From positions 1 through 36,722 of the forward strand of contig NZ_BCNQ01000039.1 in NCBI RefSeq assembly GCF_001515525.1: 36,722 nucleotides of DNA, read 5' to 3'. The notes under the pieces were generated by a model, which did not search any database, was not told the DNA's origin, and saw nothing but the letters and a program-made list of their open reading frames with translations. A program made the position numbers and the translations under genes. The DNA is from Piscicoccus intestinalis NBRC 104926. Lineage in GTDB: Bacteria > Actinomycetota > Actinomycetes > Actinomycetales > Dermatophilaceae. Shown here one piece after another: positions 9,298-20,177 of the stretch. Positions within the stretch are counted from its first letter, which is position 1. Each line of letters starts with the position of its first letter.

Positions 9298-9986
9298 TGC
9301 TGGAGCTGCACGACATCCACGTCGGGTACGACCGCGCCGACGTCATTCACGGCGTCTCGCTCGAGGTCGCGGCCGGGGAGATCTTCGCGATCATGGGCCA
9401 CAACGGCGCGGGCAAGACGACGCTGCTGAAGACGGCGGTGGGGTTGCTCTCGCCGCGGTCGGGGCGCGTCGTGCTCGACGGCCAGGACGTGACGAGGCTG
9501 CGCCCGCACCAGCGGGTGGCGCGCGGCATCTCGTACGTGCCGCAGGGGCAGCTGTCGTTCCCGCAGTTGACGACGGCCGAGAATCTGCAGGTCGTCGCCG
9601 ACGGCCGTCGCCGTGGATCGGCGCAGGTGGAGGCGATGTACGAGCGCTTCCCGGTGCTGCGGGAGTTCGCGGGCCGCAAGGCGGGGCTGCTCTCCGGCGG
9701 CCAGCGCCAGCAGCTCGCCATCGCGCGCGCGCTCATCACCCAGCCGCGCCTGCTCATCCTCGACGAGCCGACCGAGGGCATCCAGCCGTCGATCGTGGCC
9801 GAGATCGAGCAGCACATCGTGTCCCTCGCGCAGGAGGGTCTCACGGTGCTGCTCGTCGAGCAGCACGTCGGCTTCGCGCTCACCGCCTCCAGCCACTACG
9901 CGGTGCTCGCCTCCGGCCGCATCACGTCCACCGGCGAGGGCGGCACCGCCGCGACCACAGACGTCCGCGCCGCGATGACGATCTGA
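9297..9986 (+). CDS. urtE: Urea ABC transporter ATPase UrtE
   Basis: UrtE is the second, LivF-like ATPase of the urea importer. The 229-residue product has Walker A GHNGAGKTT at residues 34-42, the Q-loop and UrtE-typical GISYVPQGQLSFPQLTTAEN, signature LSGGQ, Walker B LLILDEPTEGIQPSI and switch histidine in VLLVEQHV. EPTEGIQPSI is characteristic of UrtE. The ATG at 9297 overlaps the urtD stop. No urease structural or accessory genes follow: the next gene runs convergently from the opposite strand, so urea must be hydrolysed by enzymes encoded elsewhere. Confidence 0.96.
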   Translation: MLELHDIHVGYDRADVIHGVSLEVAAGEIFAIMGHNGAGKTTLLKTAVGLLSPRSGRVVLDGQDVTRLRPHQRVARGISYVPQGQLSFPQLTTAENLQVVADGRRRGSAQVEAMYERFPVLREFAGRKAGLLSGGQRQQLAIARALITQPRLLILDEPTEGIQPSIVAEIEQHIVSLAQEGLTVLLVEQHVGFALTASSHYAVLASGRITSTGEGGTAATTDVRAAMTI

Positions 9987-10015
9987 ACCTCAGGCGGTGC
10001 GGATCTCAGCGATCC

Positions 10016-11118
10016 TCAATGTCCGACCTCCGGAATGGCGAGCACGAGCTTGCCCGTGAACGTCTTGCTGAGGAACTCTTCTTGTGCCGCGCCGATCTCC
10101 TTCAGTGGGAAGACTCTGGCGATGCGTGGCCGGATCTCTCCCGCCTCTATGTATGAGAGCAGGTTCTCGAAGACCTCGTCCTCCTGAAAGGTGCCACCGG
10201 CCAGGGTCAGATCCTTGAGGTAGAGCGTCCGCAGGTCGATCTGCGCGATCGGCCCGGCGATCGCCCCGGCCGTCACGTAGCGGCCGCCACGGCGGAGCAC
10301 GTCGAGGAGAGCTGGCCACTGCTCGCCCCCACGAGGTCCACCACGACGTCGACAGAGTCTTCACCGAGCGCCGCGACCAGATCGGCGCTGCGGTCGAGGA
10401 CCCGGTCGGCGCCGAGTGCGCGCACCTCGTCGGCCTTCGTGGAGGAGCAGAGCGCGATGACGGTCGTGCCGCGCCGTTTGGCGAGTTGGACGGCGGCCGA
10501 ACCCACACCGCCGGAGGCACCGGTGATGAGCACCGTCTCGGCGCCGAGGCTGACTCGGTGCAGCATGTTCTCGGCGGTGGAGTAGGCGCAGGGGATCGAG
10601 GCGAGCTCCACGTCGGACCAGTCGCTGACCACCTGGTGGGTCTCGCGAGCGGGGGCGACGGTGAACTGGGCGAAGGCGCCGTCGCACTCGCTGCCGAAGG
10701 TCCAGCATTCGTAGGGTCGGTGGTCGACGTAGCTGCGCAGCAGGGTCTGCACCAGAACGCGCTCGCCGATGCGGGAGGTGTCCACGTCGCGGCCGACCGC
10801 GACGATGTAGCCGCAGCAGTCGGCTCCCTGGATGCGCGGGAATTCCACCGGCCGTCCCGACCATGAAGCATCTGTGTGGTTGATGCCGTCGAACCCGGTG
10901 GCGCCTCCGGTGCTGGTGGCCTGTCCGAGCGATTTCGAGTACCAGCCGATGCGGGTGTTGATGTCGGTGTTGTTGATGCCGGCGGCCGCTACCCGGATCA
11001 GCACCTCACCGGGGCCGGGCTGGGGCACCGGCACGTCGGTGCGGTACTCGAGCTGATCGAGACCTCCGTGGCCGTTGAGCAGCACCGCATGCATGGTGCG
11101 GGGAAGAGGGAACGTCAT
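10016..11118 (-). pseudogene. Zinc-type MDR alcohol dehydrogenase/quinone reductase, frameshifted
   Basis: This encodes a medium-chain dehydrogenase/reductase, an NAD(P)-dependent oxidoreductase of the quinone-reductase type; the substrate is unknown. The first part (11118 down to about 10330) gives the GroES-like domain with PVPQPGPGEVLIRVAAAGIN and GADCCGYIVAVG, and the nucleotide-binding motif ITGASGGVGSAAVQLAKRRG. The frame then breaks at a run of five C on the plus strand (10326-10330). The other frame continues in register with GEQWPALLDVLRRGGRYVTA and the C-terminal half ending PEVGH at 10016. One extra G in the coding strand would restore a roughly 367-residue protein. It may be a real single-base loss or a homopolymer sequencing error. 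It follows two SDR genes on the same strand, after a hairpin. Confidence 0.85.
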
Positions 11119-11162
11119 AAGTAACTCCGTGGTGGGCGAGCGGTCAGGGACAGGAGCAGAAG

Positions 11163-11188
11163 ACGGCCGGACGTGTGGCTCCGGCCGT
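11163..11188 (-). terminator. Hairpin after SDR gene
   Basis: ACGGCCGGA (11163-11171) and TCCGGCCGT (11180-11188) form a perfect 9-bp stem with an 8-base loop, touching the stop codon of the minus-strand SDR gene. There is no T-tract, as usual in high-GC actinobacteria. It could terminate or attenuate transcription before the MDR gene. Confidence 0.55.
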
Positions 11189-11922
11189 CAGGGCAGGCTC
11201 AGCTGGGCCATGCGACCTCCGTCGACGGTGTAGACCTGCCCGGTGATGAAGCTGGCCTCGTCGGCGGCGAGGAACGCCACGAGCGCGGCGACCTCCTCCG
11301 GCCTTCCTGTGCGGGCCACCGCGTGGATGCGGCCGATGTCGCGCCGGAACACGCCGGGGTCGGGCGTGTTGTCGATGAACTCCAGGTTCAGGTCCGTGTC
11401 GATCCAGCCGGGCGCAACTGCGTTGCAGCGGATCCCTTCATGCCCGTGGTCCACGGCCACGGCACGGGTCAGGCCGTGAATGCCGGCCTTGGACGCGCAG
11501 TAGGCCGCGTGGCCGGGGTTGGCACCGAGGCCCTCGATGGATCCGCTGTTCACGATGCTCCCCCTTGTCTTGCGAAGATGGGGGAGCGCGGCGCGGATCA
11601 GCAGGAACGGTGCCGTGAGGTTCACGGTAAGGCTGCGTTGCCAATCGTCTGGGGTCATGGCTTCCGCGGTGGCCTCCTGCATCATGCCCGCGTTGTTCAC
11701 CAACACGTCCAGCTTCCCGGCACGTTCGATCACGTCTGCGATGACCCGGTCCGGGCAGGCGGGGTCGGAGAAGTCCGCCGCGATGCCGTCGAACTCCTCA
11801 TCGGGTCGGCGTTGGGCCGCGTACACGGTCGCGCCTTCGTCCCGGAGTCGCTGGGCGATGGCCCGCCCGATCCCCGTCCGTCCGCCTGTGACAAGGGCGA
11901 CCTTGTTCTCGAACCTCCTCAC
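11188..11922 (-). CDS. Short-chain dehydrogenase/reductase (SDR), complete
   Basis: This is a classical SDR that oxidises or reduces a hydroxyl/keto group with NAD(P); the substrate is not identifiable. The 244 residues show the cofactor motif [12 protein letters not shown] near residues 13-24, the NNAG motif, the catalytic Ser in NSGSIEGLG, and the YCASK catalytic Tyr/Lys. The end is the usual [17 protein letters not shown]. The GTG start at 11922 overlaps the stop of the upstream SDR (GTGA), so the two were translated as a pair. A longer in-frame opening to 12186 is inside the neighbouring gene and is not used. A hairpin follows the stop codon. Confidence 0.9.
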   Translation of the reverse strand: MRRFENKVALVTGGRTGIGRAIAQRLRDEGATVYAAQRRPDEEFDGIAADFSDPACPDRVIADVIERAGKLDVLVNNAGMMQEATAEAMTPDDWQRSLTVNLTAPFLLIRAALPHLRKTRGSIVNSGSIEGLGANPGHAAYCASKAGIHGLTRAVAVDHGHEGIRCNAVAPGWIDTDLNLEFIDNTPDPGVFRRDIGRIHAVARTGRPEEVAALVAFLAADEASFITGQVYTVDGGRMAQLSLP

Positions 11923-12575
11923 GACACGGCCTTCCCGCCGTTGACCTCGACCAGCGCGCCGCACATGTAGCGGGCAGCGTCCGAGGCCAGGAACAGCGCG
12001 ACGTCGGCGATGTCGTCCGGCTCCGCGATCCGGCCGAGAGGCACCGTGCGACCGAGCTCGACCACCGCCCAATCGGGATCGAAGCCGCGCTTGGCGAATC
12101 CGCTGCGCAGTATCGGGGTGTTGACCTCGTTGGGGCAGACCGCGTTCACCCGGATCCCTTGGTGGGCGTGGTCGGCCCCCATGCACTGGGTGAGCGAGGC
12201 GATCGCCGCCTTCGTCATGCAGTAGAGCGCGTGGTTGGGTCCTGGTGCCTTACCGCCCCAGCAGGAGGAGAGATTGACGATGGCGCCGCCGCCGGCTGCG
12301 GCCATGAGCGGAATGGCGGCACGGCAGATGCGGAAGGGGGCTTCCACGTTCACGCCGACAGACAGTGACCAGTCCGCGTCCGAGGCTTCGGTCACCGGGC
12401 CGCGGGTGATGACGCCCGCGTTGTTGATGAGGATGTCAAGTCCGCCCAATGCGTCGTGCGCCGCCAGGGCAAGGCCGTCGGCATAGGCAGGATGCAGAAG
12501 ATCGCCGGGCAGATGCGCGTCGGCCTCGATCCCGGTGCCTGAGTAGTACGTTCGGCAATTCCGCCCCCAAGACAA
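11919..12575 (-). pseudogene. SDR family oxidoreductase lacking its N-terminus
   Basis: The frame encodes the C-terminal three quarters of a second SDR: LGGLDILINNAG, catalytic Ser in NLSSCWGG, YCMTK catalytic Tyr/Lys, [19 protein letters not shown] and the ending [14 protein letters not shown]. The nucleotide-binding TGxxxGIG motif and first beta-alpha units, about 55-60 residues, are missing. The first 18 or so residues (MSWGRNCRTYY...) come from other DNA; similarity to SDRs begins at about EADAHLPGDL, near 12535. The break coincides with the left edge of the acquired island, so the insertion most likely removed the start of this gene. It overlaps the downstream intact SDR by GTGA. Confidence 0.85.
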
Positions 12576-12994
12576 AAACCCTGGTCAACCGCCTAGAGCG
12601 TGGGGTCTACGAGGTCTCTCGACGTCCCCAGGATACCGCTCCGAAGGATGATCGTGGCCCTGTTGCGAGCACTGTCGAGACGGCTCAAACTTTTCTGACC
12701 GACTCCGAGGGGGACGCCCTCGTCGGCAACTACCTGGCCGGGATGAGCGTCAAGGCGCTCGCTGAGAGGTACGGCATTCACCGCGCCACCGTGTTCTCCC
12801 ATCTGCGTCGCCGCAACGTGCCGAGCCGCCGACCAAGGCTGGGGATCGACGAGAAGGCCGAGGCCGTGCGGCTCACCCGAGCGGGCGTCTCGATGCGGGC
12901 CATCGGTCGCCGGATGGGCGTGGACCGTAAGGCCGTGCGGGCTGCACTGGTCGAGGCTGGACTCATCGTGGACGAGGCGAGCGATGACTCGTAG
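12550..12994 (+). pseudogene. Recombinase-associated double helix-turn-helix protein, 5'-truncated
   Basis: The open frame has no credible start codon after the junction at about 12540 and reads into the truncated SDR, so this is the 3' part of a gene. The product contains two consecutive HTH units of the Hin/resolvase type: LVGNYLAGMSVKALAERYGI followed by HRATVFSHLRRRNVP, then AEAVRLTRAGVSMRAIGRRM followed by GVDRKAVRAALVEAGL. Such paired HTH tails occur at the C-terminus of, or just after, serine recombinases in actinobacterial mobile DNA. No catalytic serine domain is present. It sits directly before the left copy of the 232-bp direct repeat. It could instead be a free-standing DNA-binding protein that lost its start. 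Confidence 0.65.
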
Positions 12995-13027
12995 CTGCGG
13001 TTCCGAGTTGCTGATCCGTCGGTAGCG

Positions 13028-13059
13028 CTCGGCGCACCTCGTCGGTAACGAGCGCCGAG
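13028..13059 (+). promoter_or_regulatory. Hairpin overlapping the dprA-like ribosome-binding site
   Basis: CTCGGCG (13028-13034) pairs with CGCCGAG (13053-13059), and CTCGT (13038-13042) with ACGAG (13048-13052), leaving a three-base bulge and the loop CGGTA. The stem ends inside GAGAGG, the likely Shine-Dalgarno of the ATG at 13068/13071. The right-hand copy (about 23138-23167) keeps the fold with one G-U pair. It could restrain translation or be a recombinase-recognition site. Confidence 0.45.
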
Positions 13060-13067
13060 AGGAACCG

Positions 13068-13256
13068 ATGATGACCAGCGTGAGTGAGGTCGCGAATGAG
13101 GAGCGCACCGCGAGGATGGTGCTGTCCATGCTCATCGAACCCAATGACCCGGTGACAGGACGCATCTTGTCCAGGCTCGGAGCAGTCGAGACGCTTTGGC
13201 TCGCTGAGCGCGACGGCGCGGTGGTGGGGCTGAGCCCTGTGGACGCGCAGGTCTGG
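13068..13256 (+). pseudogene. dprA-like gene, N-terminal fragment
   Basis: The first 63 residues (MMTSVSEVANEERTARMV..., then NDPVTGRILSRLGAVETLW) match the start of the dprA-like gene at 23177, with conservative differences. After VDAQVW at 13256 the frame passes into unrelated sequence and ends at 13451 without any DprA feature. The Rossmann nucleotide/DNA-binding part is absent, so this is a dead stub made when the island was inserted or duplicated. Confidence 0.85.
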
Positions 13257-13466
13257 AAAGCGGGTCAGGCTCCGTTCGTCAGGCGAATCACTTGCGACAT
13301 GCCTACGTGGGGTCCAGTCTGGTACCAGAACGACGCAGCTCTACCGCGCGTTCGCGCCTCTGCTTGGACCACATGGTTCGGGGGGGGGGGGTTCTACACC
13401 TCCGACCGTCGAACAAACATCGGCAGGTGGAGTTATAGGGACTCAGCGTAAAGGGGGGGTGGTGAG
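13257..13466. other. Junction and control region with a 12-G run
   Basis: No gene is visible in this 210-bp stretch between the dprA-like stub and hsp20. It holds twelve consecutive G (13380-13391) and a run of seven G near 13453-13459, just before the hsp20 start. A HAIR-like inverted repeat lies at 13427-13447. The sequence 13310-13375 shows no recognisable coding match. Long G-runs are prone to slippage and to sequencing error. Confidence 0.7.
13427..13447. promoter_or_regulatory. HAIR-like (HspR-type) operator before the chaperone operon
   Basis: GTGGAGT (13427-13433), seven bases, ACTCAGC (13441-13447) matches the actinobacterial HAIR element, CTTGAGT-N7-ACTCAAG, at 5 of 7 positions in each arm with the correct spacer. 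The spacer begins TATAGG, a possible -10 box, so a bound repressor would block RNA polymerase, as in known HspR regulation. It is the only such site I found ahead of hsp20-dnaK. Confidence 0.5.
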
Positions 13467-13901
13467 ATGGTGACCTCATGTGCGGACCTGCGCATCGCTG
13501 AGCAGATGGATCCGCGCTCGATGTCGGTCGATCTGTCCCGAGAGGGCGACGAGTACGTTCCTGAGGCGAACCTGCCAGGCATCGACTCGGAGTCCATCGA
13601 GCTGGGTGGGCGGCCAGCCGCTCACCGTCCGCGCGGTCAGCGGCCCAGTCCGCGACCGCCGGCGCGAAGTGGTTCACCGCCGAACGGCCCCCACGGGCAA
13701 TTCATGCGGCTGCTGGGACTGGCGCCCGGCATCGACAGCGACAGCGTCACCGCCAGCTGCGACCTGGGCGTCCTGCGGGTGGTGATGCCCATCGAGCAGC
13801 CCGCCGTCCGGAAAGATCCCCCTGAGGCAGCCTGCTTCCTGACTCTGGGCACTCAGCCCTGCGCCTGCGCCGATCCTGGCGCGCTCTTTGACTACCCCTG
13901 A
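13467..13901 (+). pseudogene. Small heat-shock protein (Hsp20/alpha-crystallin), frame-scrambled
   Basis: Hsp20 proteins hold unfolding proteins in a refoldable state for DnaK and ClpB. The 144-codon frame begins correctly with REGDEYVPEANLPGIDSESIE (13530-13605). The next strand, LTVRAVSGPVRDR and REVV, lies in the +1 frame (about 13616-13675). The first frame resumes with GPHGQFMRLLGLAPGIDSDS and VTASCDLGVLRVVMPIEQP. At the end the family's C-terminal basic I-x-I/V-like motif (GKIPL) again lies in the +1 frame, with a stop at 13840-13842. As read, about 28 core residues are replaced by a Pro/Arg-rich stretch. Three single-base insertions in G/C runs plus one near the end would explain it. 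Either decay or sequencing errors are possible. Confidence 0.75.
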
Positions 13902-13936
13902 AACGTGTCTCACGTGACAAGAGAGGAACAACCATC

Positions 13937-15802
<1,866 letters not shown>

Positions 15803-15820
15803 CACGGAGGGAGGATCGCG

Positions 15821-16360
15821 ATGGCCGGGGAGCAGAACGAGGACACGCGCGCCGTGGACCTGCTGAACGACGACCTCACCGACGTGTCCCCGGAGGAGAT
15901 CCGCGCCGCGCAAGCAGCGGTCGCCGCCCAGTTGGAGACGGCCGAGGACCGGTGGCGCCGGGCGGCGGCGGACTACGACAACCTCCGCAAACGGATGGCG
16001 CGCGAGATCCAGACCGTCCGCGAGGAGGAGCGGCGGAACACCGCCAAAGCCTTCTTGCCCGTCGTCGACGGGCTGGACCGGGCGCTCAGCTTCGGGGTGG
16101 ACCTTGACGAGGGCGTTCTGGGTGGCATGCAGGCCGTCCGGGCGCAGGCCGCTGATGCGTTGCGCGCACTCGGGTACCCCGAGATTGTCATCGACGGTGC
16201 GGAGTTCGACCCGCAGCTGCACGAGGCGGTCTCGGTCGTCGAGGATGCCAGCGTCCCGCCGCGCAGCATCCTCGCCGTCACTCGCCCCGGGTTCGGAACG
16301 CCAGAGCGGATGCTGCGACCGGCTGCGGTCGTGGTCACCCGCAGTCCGGATGAGGAGTAG
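15821..16360 (+). CDS. grpE: Nucleotide exchange factor GrpE
   Basis: GrpE releases ADP from DnaK. The 179-residue protein has the expected long helix (about residues 30-75, with WRRAAADYDNLRKRMAREIQ), the FLPVVDGLDRALSFG four-helix region, and the beta-wing with VIDGAEFDPQLHEAVSVVED and ending with RMLRPAAVVVTRSPDEE. It lacks the long acidic N-terminal extension of housekeeping actinobacterial GrpE, a sign that it is an accessory copy. It starts 18 bp after dnaK with GGAGGG upstream, and stops 3 bp before the dnaJ start. Confidence 0.95.
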   Translation: MAGEQNEDTRAVDLLNDDLTDVSPEEIRAAQAAVAAQLETAEDRWRRAAADYDNLRKRMAREIQTVREEERRNTAKAFLPVVDGLDRALSFGVDLDEGVLGGMQAVRAQAADALRALGYPEIVIDGAEFDPQLHEAVSVVEDASVPPRSILAVTRPGFGTPERMLRPAAVVVTRSPDEE

Positions 16361-16363
16361 GAG

Positions 16364-17251
16364 ATGGCGGAGGATCTCTACAGCGCGCTGGGGGTCTCCC
16401 GGTCGGCGGATCAGAAGGAGATCCGCCGCGCCTACCGGGAGAAGGCCCGCAAGTTCCACCCGGACGTCAACAAGACCCCGGGGGCGGAGGAGACCTTCAA
16501 ACGGATCAGTGAAGCCCACGATGTGCTGTCGGACCCGGAAACCCGCTCACAGTACGACCGGTTCGGTGAGAACTTCCGGCAGTACGCCGCCGCGGACGCG
16601 GCTCGCTCCTCCGAGCAGCCGCGCCGCAGCGGCGGCACCCGATACACGTGGAGCGGGGGCGGCGCGCAGAGCGCGAACTGGGAGGACCTCTTCGGGGGTG
16701 GCTTCGGTGGTTTCGGTCGCGGCGCCGACCACACCGCGGAGCTGGAGATCACCGTCGAGGAGGCCTACCGGGGCGGGCGGCGCACCGTGCAGGTCGCGTC
16801 TCCGTACGGCGGCGCGCAGGAGTACACCATCGACATCCCAGCGGGCGCTGTCGACGGGCAGCGGCTGCGGATCGCGGGCGCAGGCGGAGCGGGCGCCGAC
16901 GGACAGGACGGGGACCTGCTGGTCACGCTGCGCGTGAAGGACAGTAAGCGGTACCGGCTCAGCGGCGCGGACATCGAAACGGACCTTCCCATCGCACCGT
17001 GGGAGGCGGCGCTGGGCGCGGATGTCAGCGTGCCCACCCCCGGCGGCCCGGTCACCGTGCACGTCCCGCCCGGCTCGTCCACTGGCAGGCGACTCCGCCT
17101 GCGCGGGCAGGGGATGCCCCGCGGAGGACAGCCGGGAGACCTGTATGCGCGGGTGAAGGTCGTCGTTCCCCGCACTCTCAGCAAGAAGGAGAAGGAGCTG
17201 TTCGAACAGCTCCGCGACGAATCGTCGTTTGATGCCAGGAGAGGATCATGA
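16364..17251 (+). CDS. cbpA: Type II DnaJ (CbpA-like) co-chaperone
   Basis: J-proteins load substrates onto DnaK and trigger its ATP hydrolysis. The 295-residue product has a J domain (residues 4-68) with the HPD triad at 32-34, a Gly/Phe-rich linker (about 85-125, GGGFGGFGRGADH), then the two C-terminal beta domains (AELEITVEEAYRGG, and GRRLRLRGQGMPRGGQPGD) and a dimerisation tail. The four CxxCxGxG zinc repeats of classical DnaJ are absent, so it is CbpA-like. This fits the small regulator that overlaps it by ATGA, which resembles the CbpA partner CbpM. The gene could be called dnaJ2 in other schemes. Confidence 0.93.
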   Translation: MAEDLYSALGVSRSADQKEIRRAYREKARKFHPDVNKTPGAEETFKRISEAHDVLSDPETRSQYDRFGENFRQYAAADAARSSEQPRRSGGTRYTWSGGGAQSANWEDLFGGGFGGFGRGADHTAELEITVEEAYRGGRRTVQVASPYGGAQEYTIDIPAGAVDGQRLRIAGAGGAGADGQDGDLLVTLRVKDSKRYRLSGADIETDLPIAPWEAALGADVSVPTPGGPVTVHVPPGSSTGRRLRLRGQGMPRGGQPGDLYARVKVVVPRTLSKKEKELFEQLRDESSFDARRGS

Positions 17252-17559
17252 CCTCACATCACCTGCCCGTCCGTGTCGCCCGGGCCGACCTGGCGGCGAC
17301 CGCGGCGGCCGCAGGTATCCACCCGGATACGCTGCGGAAGTTCGTCGAGCTGGGGCTGGTCACCGCCCACGTCGACACCAGCGGCCGGCTGTGGTTCGCC
17401 CGTACCGTCCCCGCCCGCGTGCACACCATCGTGCGTCTGCACTCCGATCTTGCCGTGAACTACGCCGGCATCGCACTCGTGCTCGACCTGCTCGCCCGCA
17501 TCGAGCAGCTCGAGCGGCACCGGACCATCCGACTTGAAGGAGACGCCCCATGGACATGA
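17248..17559 (+). CDS. MerR/CbpM-like chaperone modulator or repressor
   Basis: The 103-residue protein has one MerR-type winged HTH (about residues 10-60: [20 protein letters not shown], then the wing SGRLWFA) followed by a coiled helix with [20 protein letters not shown]. The N(W/Y)AGI-VLDLL pattern is shared by CbpM, which binds and inhibits the J domain of CbpA, and by HspR, the HAIR-binding repressor. It lies between the J-protein and clpB, overlapping both (ATGA with dnaJ; its last codons contain the clpB start). It may repress the operon through the HAIR-like site at 13427, restrain the J-protein, or both. It lacks the long HspR C-terminus. Confidence 0.8.
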   Translation: MTSHHLPVRVARADLAATAAAAGIHPDTLRKFVELGLVTAHVDTSGRLWFARTVPARVHTIVRLHSDLAVNYAGIALVLDLLARIEQLERHRTIRLEGDAPWT

Positions 17560-20177
17560 ACTCACTCACTCAGAAGTCACAGGAAGCGCTCACCTCGGCC
17601 CAGAGCATCGCGGTCCAGGCCGGTCAGATCGAAACGGACGAGGAGCATCTCCTGCTCGCACTGCTGCAGCAGGAGGAGGGGCTGGTTCCCCGACTGCTGC
17701 AGACAGCGGGTGCTGACGTGGAAGCCGTACGCGCCGACGTCGAAGCGGAGATCGCCCGCAAGCCCAGCGTCTCCGGGTCCTCCCCGCAGACCGGTCAGGT
17801 GTACGTGAGCCGCAGCCTCACCTCCACCCTGGAACGGGCGGAGCGGGAGGCAAAGCGGCTGAAAGACTCCTACATCTCCGTGGAGCATCTCGTCCTGGCC
17901 CTCGTCGACGACTCCTCCAACCGTCCCGCGTCCCGCGTGCTGCGCGGGCACGGTGTCACCAGGGAGAACTTCCTCAGCGCGCTCACCAAGATCCGCGGCA
18001 ACCAGCACGTCAACTCCGCCACCCCCGAGCAGACGTACGAGGCGTTGGAGAAGTACGGCCGTGACCTGGTCGCTGACGCCCGGTCGGGCAAGCTTGAGCC
18101 GGTCATCGGGCGTGATGCGGAGATCCGCCGGGTCATCCAGATCCTCTCCCGCAAGACCAAGAACAACCCCGTCCTCATCGGCGAGCCCGGTGTCGGAAAG
18201 ACCGCCATCGTGGAAGGCCTTGCCCAGCGGATCTTGCGTGAGGACGTGCCCGAGGGCCTTCGCGACAAGACCGTGTTCTCGCTGGACCTGTCTGCCCTGG
18301 TCGCCGGCGCGAAGTACCGGGGCGAGTTCGAGGAGCGAATGAAGGCAGTCCTGGCGGAGGTGAAGGCAGCGGAGGGACGCATCCTGCTGTTCATCGACGA
18401 GCTGCACACCCTGGTGGGGGCGGGAGCCACCGAAGGGGCGATGGACGCCGGCAACATGCTCAAGCCGATGCTCGCCCGCGGGGAGCTGCACCTCATCGGT
18501 GCCACCACCCTCGATGAGTACCGCAAGCACATCGAGAAGGATGCTGCCCTGGAACGCCGGTTCCAGACGGTGATGGTCGAGGAACCTGACGTGGAGGACG
18601 CGATCTCCATCCTCCGCGGCCTGCGCGAACGGCTGGAGGTCTTCCACGGTGTCCGCATCCAGGACAGCGCACTGGTCGCTGCCGCCGTGCTGTCCCACCG
18701 GTACATCACCGACCGGTTCCTGCCCGACAAGGCCATCGACCTCATCGACGAAGCCTGCGCGCGTCTGCGAACCGAGATCGACTCAATGCCCGCTGAGCTC
18801 GACGAGCTGACCCGGCGGGTGACCCGTCTGGAGATCGAGGAAGCGGCGCTGTCGAAGGAAACGGACCCTGCCAGCAAGAAACGGCTGGAGGAGCTGCGCC
18901 GGGAACTGGCCGACCTGAAGGCGGAGGCGGACGCCAAGCGCGCCCAGTGGGAGGCGGAGCGTCAAGCGATCCGCAAGGTCCAGGAGCTGCGCGGTGAGCT
19001 GGAGCGGCTGCGGCGGGAGGCGGAGGAAGCTGAGCGCTCCTACGACCTCAACCGTGCCGCTGAACTGAGGTACGGGGCTATCGCTGACGTGGAACGACGC
19101 CTGCGCGCCGAGGAGGAGCGTCTCAGCTCCAAACAAGGCGGGCAGCGGCTGCTGCGGGAGGTGGTCACCGAGCACGAGATCGCCGAGATCGTCGCAGCAT
19201 GGACGGGGATCCCTGTGGCCCGGCTGCAGGAAGGTGAACGCAACAAGATCCTCACCCTGGACGCCACCCTCAAGGAGCGGGTGGTCGGTCAGGATGAGGC
19301 CATCACGCTCGTCAGCGACGCGATTATCCGTGCCCGCTCCGGCATCCGCGACCCGCGCCGACCCATCGGCTCGTTCATCTTCCTCGGCCCCACCGGAGTG
19401 GGAAAGACCGAACTGGCCAAAGCGCTCGCGCAAGCACTGTTCGACAGCGAGTCGGCGATGGTCCGGCTGGACATGAGCGAATACCAGGAACGTCACACCG
19501 TCAGCCGGCTCGTCGGTGCACCTCCCGGGTATGTCGGGTACGACGAGGGAGGGCAGCTGACCGAGGCGGTGCGCCGCCGCCCGTACAGCGTGGTGCTTTT
19601 CGACGAGATCGAGAAAGCGCACCCGGACGTGTTCAACACGCTGCTGCAGGTCCTCGACGACGGCCGCATCACCGACAGCCAGGGACGCACCGTCGACTTC
19701 CGCAACACCATCATCATCATGACCTCCAACATCGGTGCCCATCACCTGTTGGGCTCCGATGGCGGCGCGATCCCCGACGACGTGCGAAACAGTGTGCTCG
19801 GTGAGTTGCGCGCCCACTTCCGTCCCGAGTTCCTCAACCGGGTGGACGACATCGTGGTGTTCTCGCCGCTGGGTCGTGAACAGATCCAGGACATTGTGGA
19901 GCTGCAGTTCACCGACCTGCGCTCCCGGCTGGCCGAGCGTCAGATCCGCATCGAGCTGACGCCCGCGGCACGCCAGCTCATCGCCGACCGCGGCTACGAC
20001 CCCGTGTACGGTGCGCGTCCGCTGCGACGCTACATCAGCCATGAGATCGAGACCCGGCTGGGTCGTGCGCTGCTGAGCGGGCAGGTGATGGACGGGTCGA
20101 CGGTCACGCTGGACGTGCAGGACGGCGACCTCGTCTTCAACATCGCAGCGCCCGCCGAAGAGGAGGACGCGGGGTGA
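17550..20177 (+). CDS. clpB: ClpB protein disaggregase
   Basis: ClpB threads proteins out of aggregates using ATP, together with DnaK. All domains are present in 875 residues: the N-domain (1-145), AAA1 with Walker [10 protein letters not shown] at about 211 and [11 protein letters not shown], the long coiled-coil middle domain (about 400-525, [20 protein letters not shown]), AAA2 with [14 protein letters not shown] near 613 and [14 protein letters not shown], and the sensor-2 region GARPLRRYI. The coiled-coil M-domain separates it from ClpC and ClpA. AAGGAG sits seven bases before the ATG at 17550; an ATG two codons later is an alternative. It overlaps the regulator gene upstream and the thioredoxin gene (GTGA) downstream. 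The frame is intact. Confidence 0.98.
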   Translation: MDMNSLTQKSQEALTSAQSIAVQAGQIETDEEHLLLALLQQEEGLVPRLLQTAGADVEAVRADVEAEIARKPSVSGSSPQTGQVYVSRSLTSTLERAEREAKRLKDSYISVEHLVLALVDDSSNRPASRVLRGHGVTRENFLSALTKIRGNQHVNSATPEQTYEALEKYGRDLVADARSGKLEPVIGRDAEIRRVIQILSRKTKNNPVLIGEPGVGKTAIVEGLAQRILREDVPEGLRDKTVFSLDLSALVAGAKYRGEFEERMKAVLAEVKAAEGRILLFIDELHTLVGAGATEGAMDAGNMLKPMLARGELHLIGATTLDEYRKHIEKDAALERRFQTVMVEEPDVEDAISILRGLRERLEVFHGVRIQDSALVAAAVLSHRYITDRFLPDKAIDLIDEACARLRTEIDSMPAELDELTRRVTRLEIEEAALSKETDPASKKRLEELRRELADLKAEADAKRAQWEAERQAIRKVQELRGELERLRREAEEAERSYDLNRAAELRYGAIADVERRLRAEEERLSSKQGGQRLLREVVTEHEIAEIVAAWTGIPVARLQEGERNKILTLDATLKERVVGQDEAITLVSDAIIRARSGIRDPRRPIGSFIFLGPTGVGKTELAKALAQALFDSESAMVRLDMSEYQERHTVSRLVGAPPGYVGYDEGGQLTEAVRRRPYSVVLFDEIEKAHPDVFNTLLQVLDDGRITDSQGRTVDFRNTIIIMTSNIGAHHLLGSDGGAIPDDVRNSVLGELRAHFRPEFLNRVDDIVVFSPLGREQIQDIVELQFTDLRSRLAERQIRIELTPAARQLIADRGYDPVYGARPLRRYISHEIETRLGRALLSGQVMDGSTVTLDVQDGDLVFNIAAPAEEEDAG

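Larger units (their letters stand above)
13025..13256. repeat. Left copy of 232-bp direct repeat (dprA-like 5' end)
   Basis: This segment matches 23134-23365 base for base in register with no gap. I count about 23 mismatches, near 90% identity. It includes a hairpin (13028-13059), a ribosome-binding site and the first 63 codons of a dprA-like gene. Similarity stops abruptly on both sides. The two copies enclose the stress-response operon. Confidence 0.93.

Noticed and set aside
11188-12186. Extended start for the downstream SDR (332 codons)
   Set aside because: The extra N-terminus is out-of-frame reading of the neighbouring SDR; the GTG at 11922 with GTGA overlap explains the gene.
13303-13677. 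Minus-strand frame of 124 codons across the island junction
   Set aside because: Half of it is antisense to hsp20 and the rest shows no match; the stretch SKQRRERAVELRRSGTR looks HTH-like but is too short to support.
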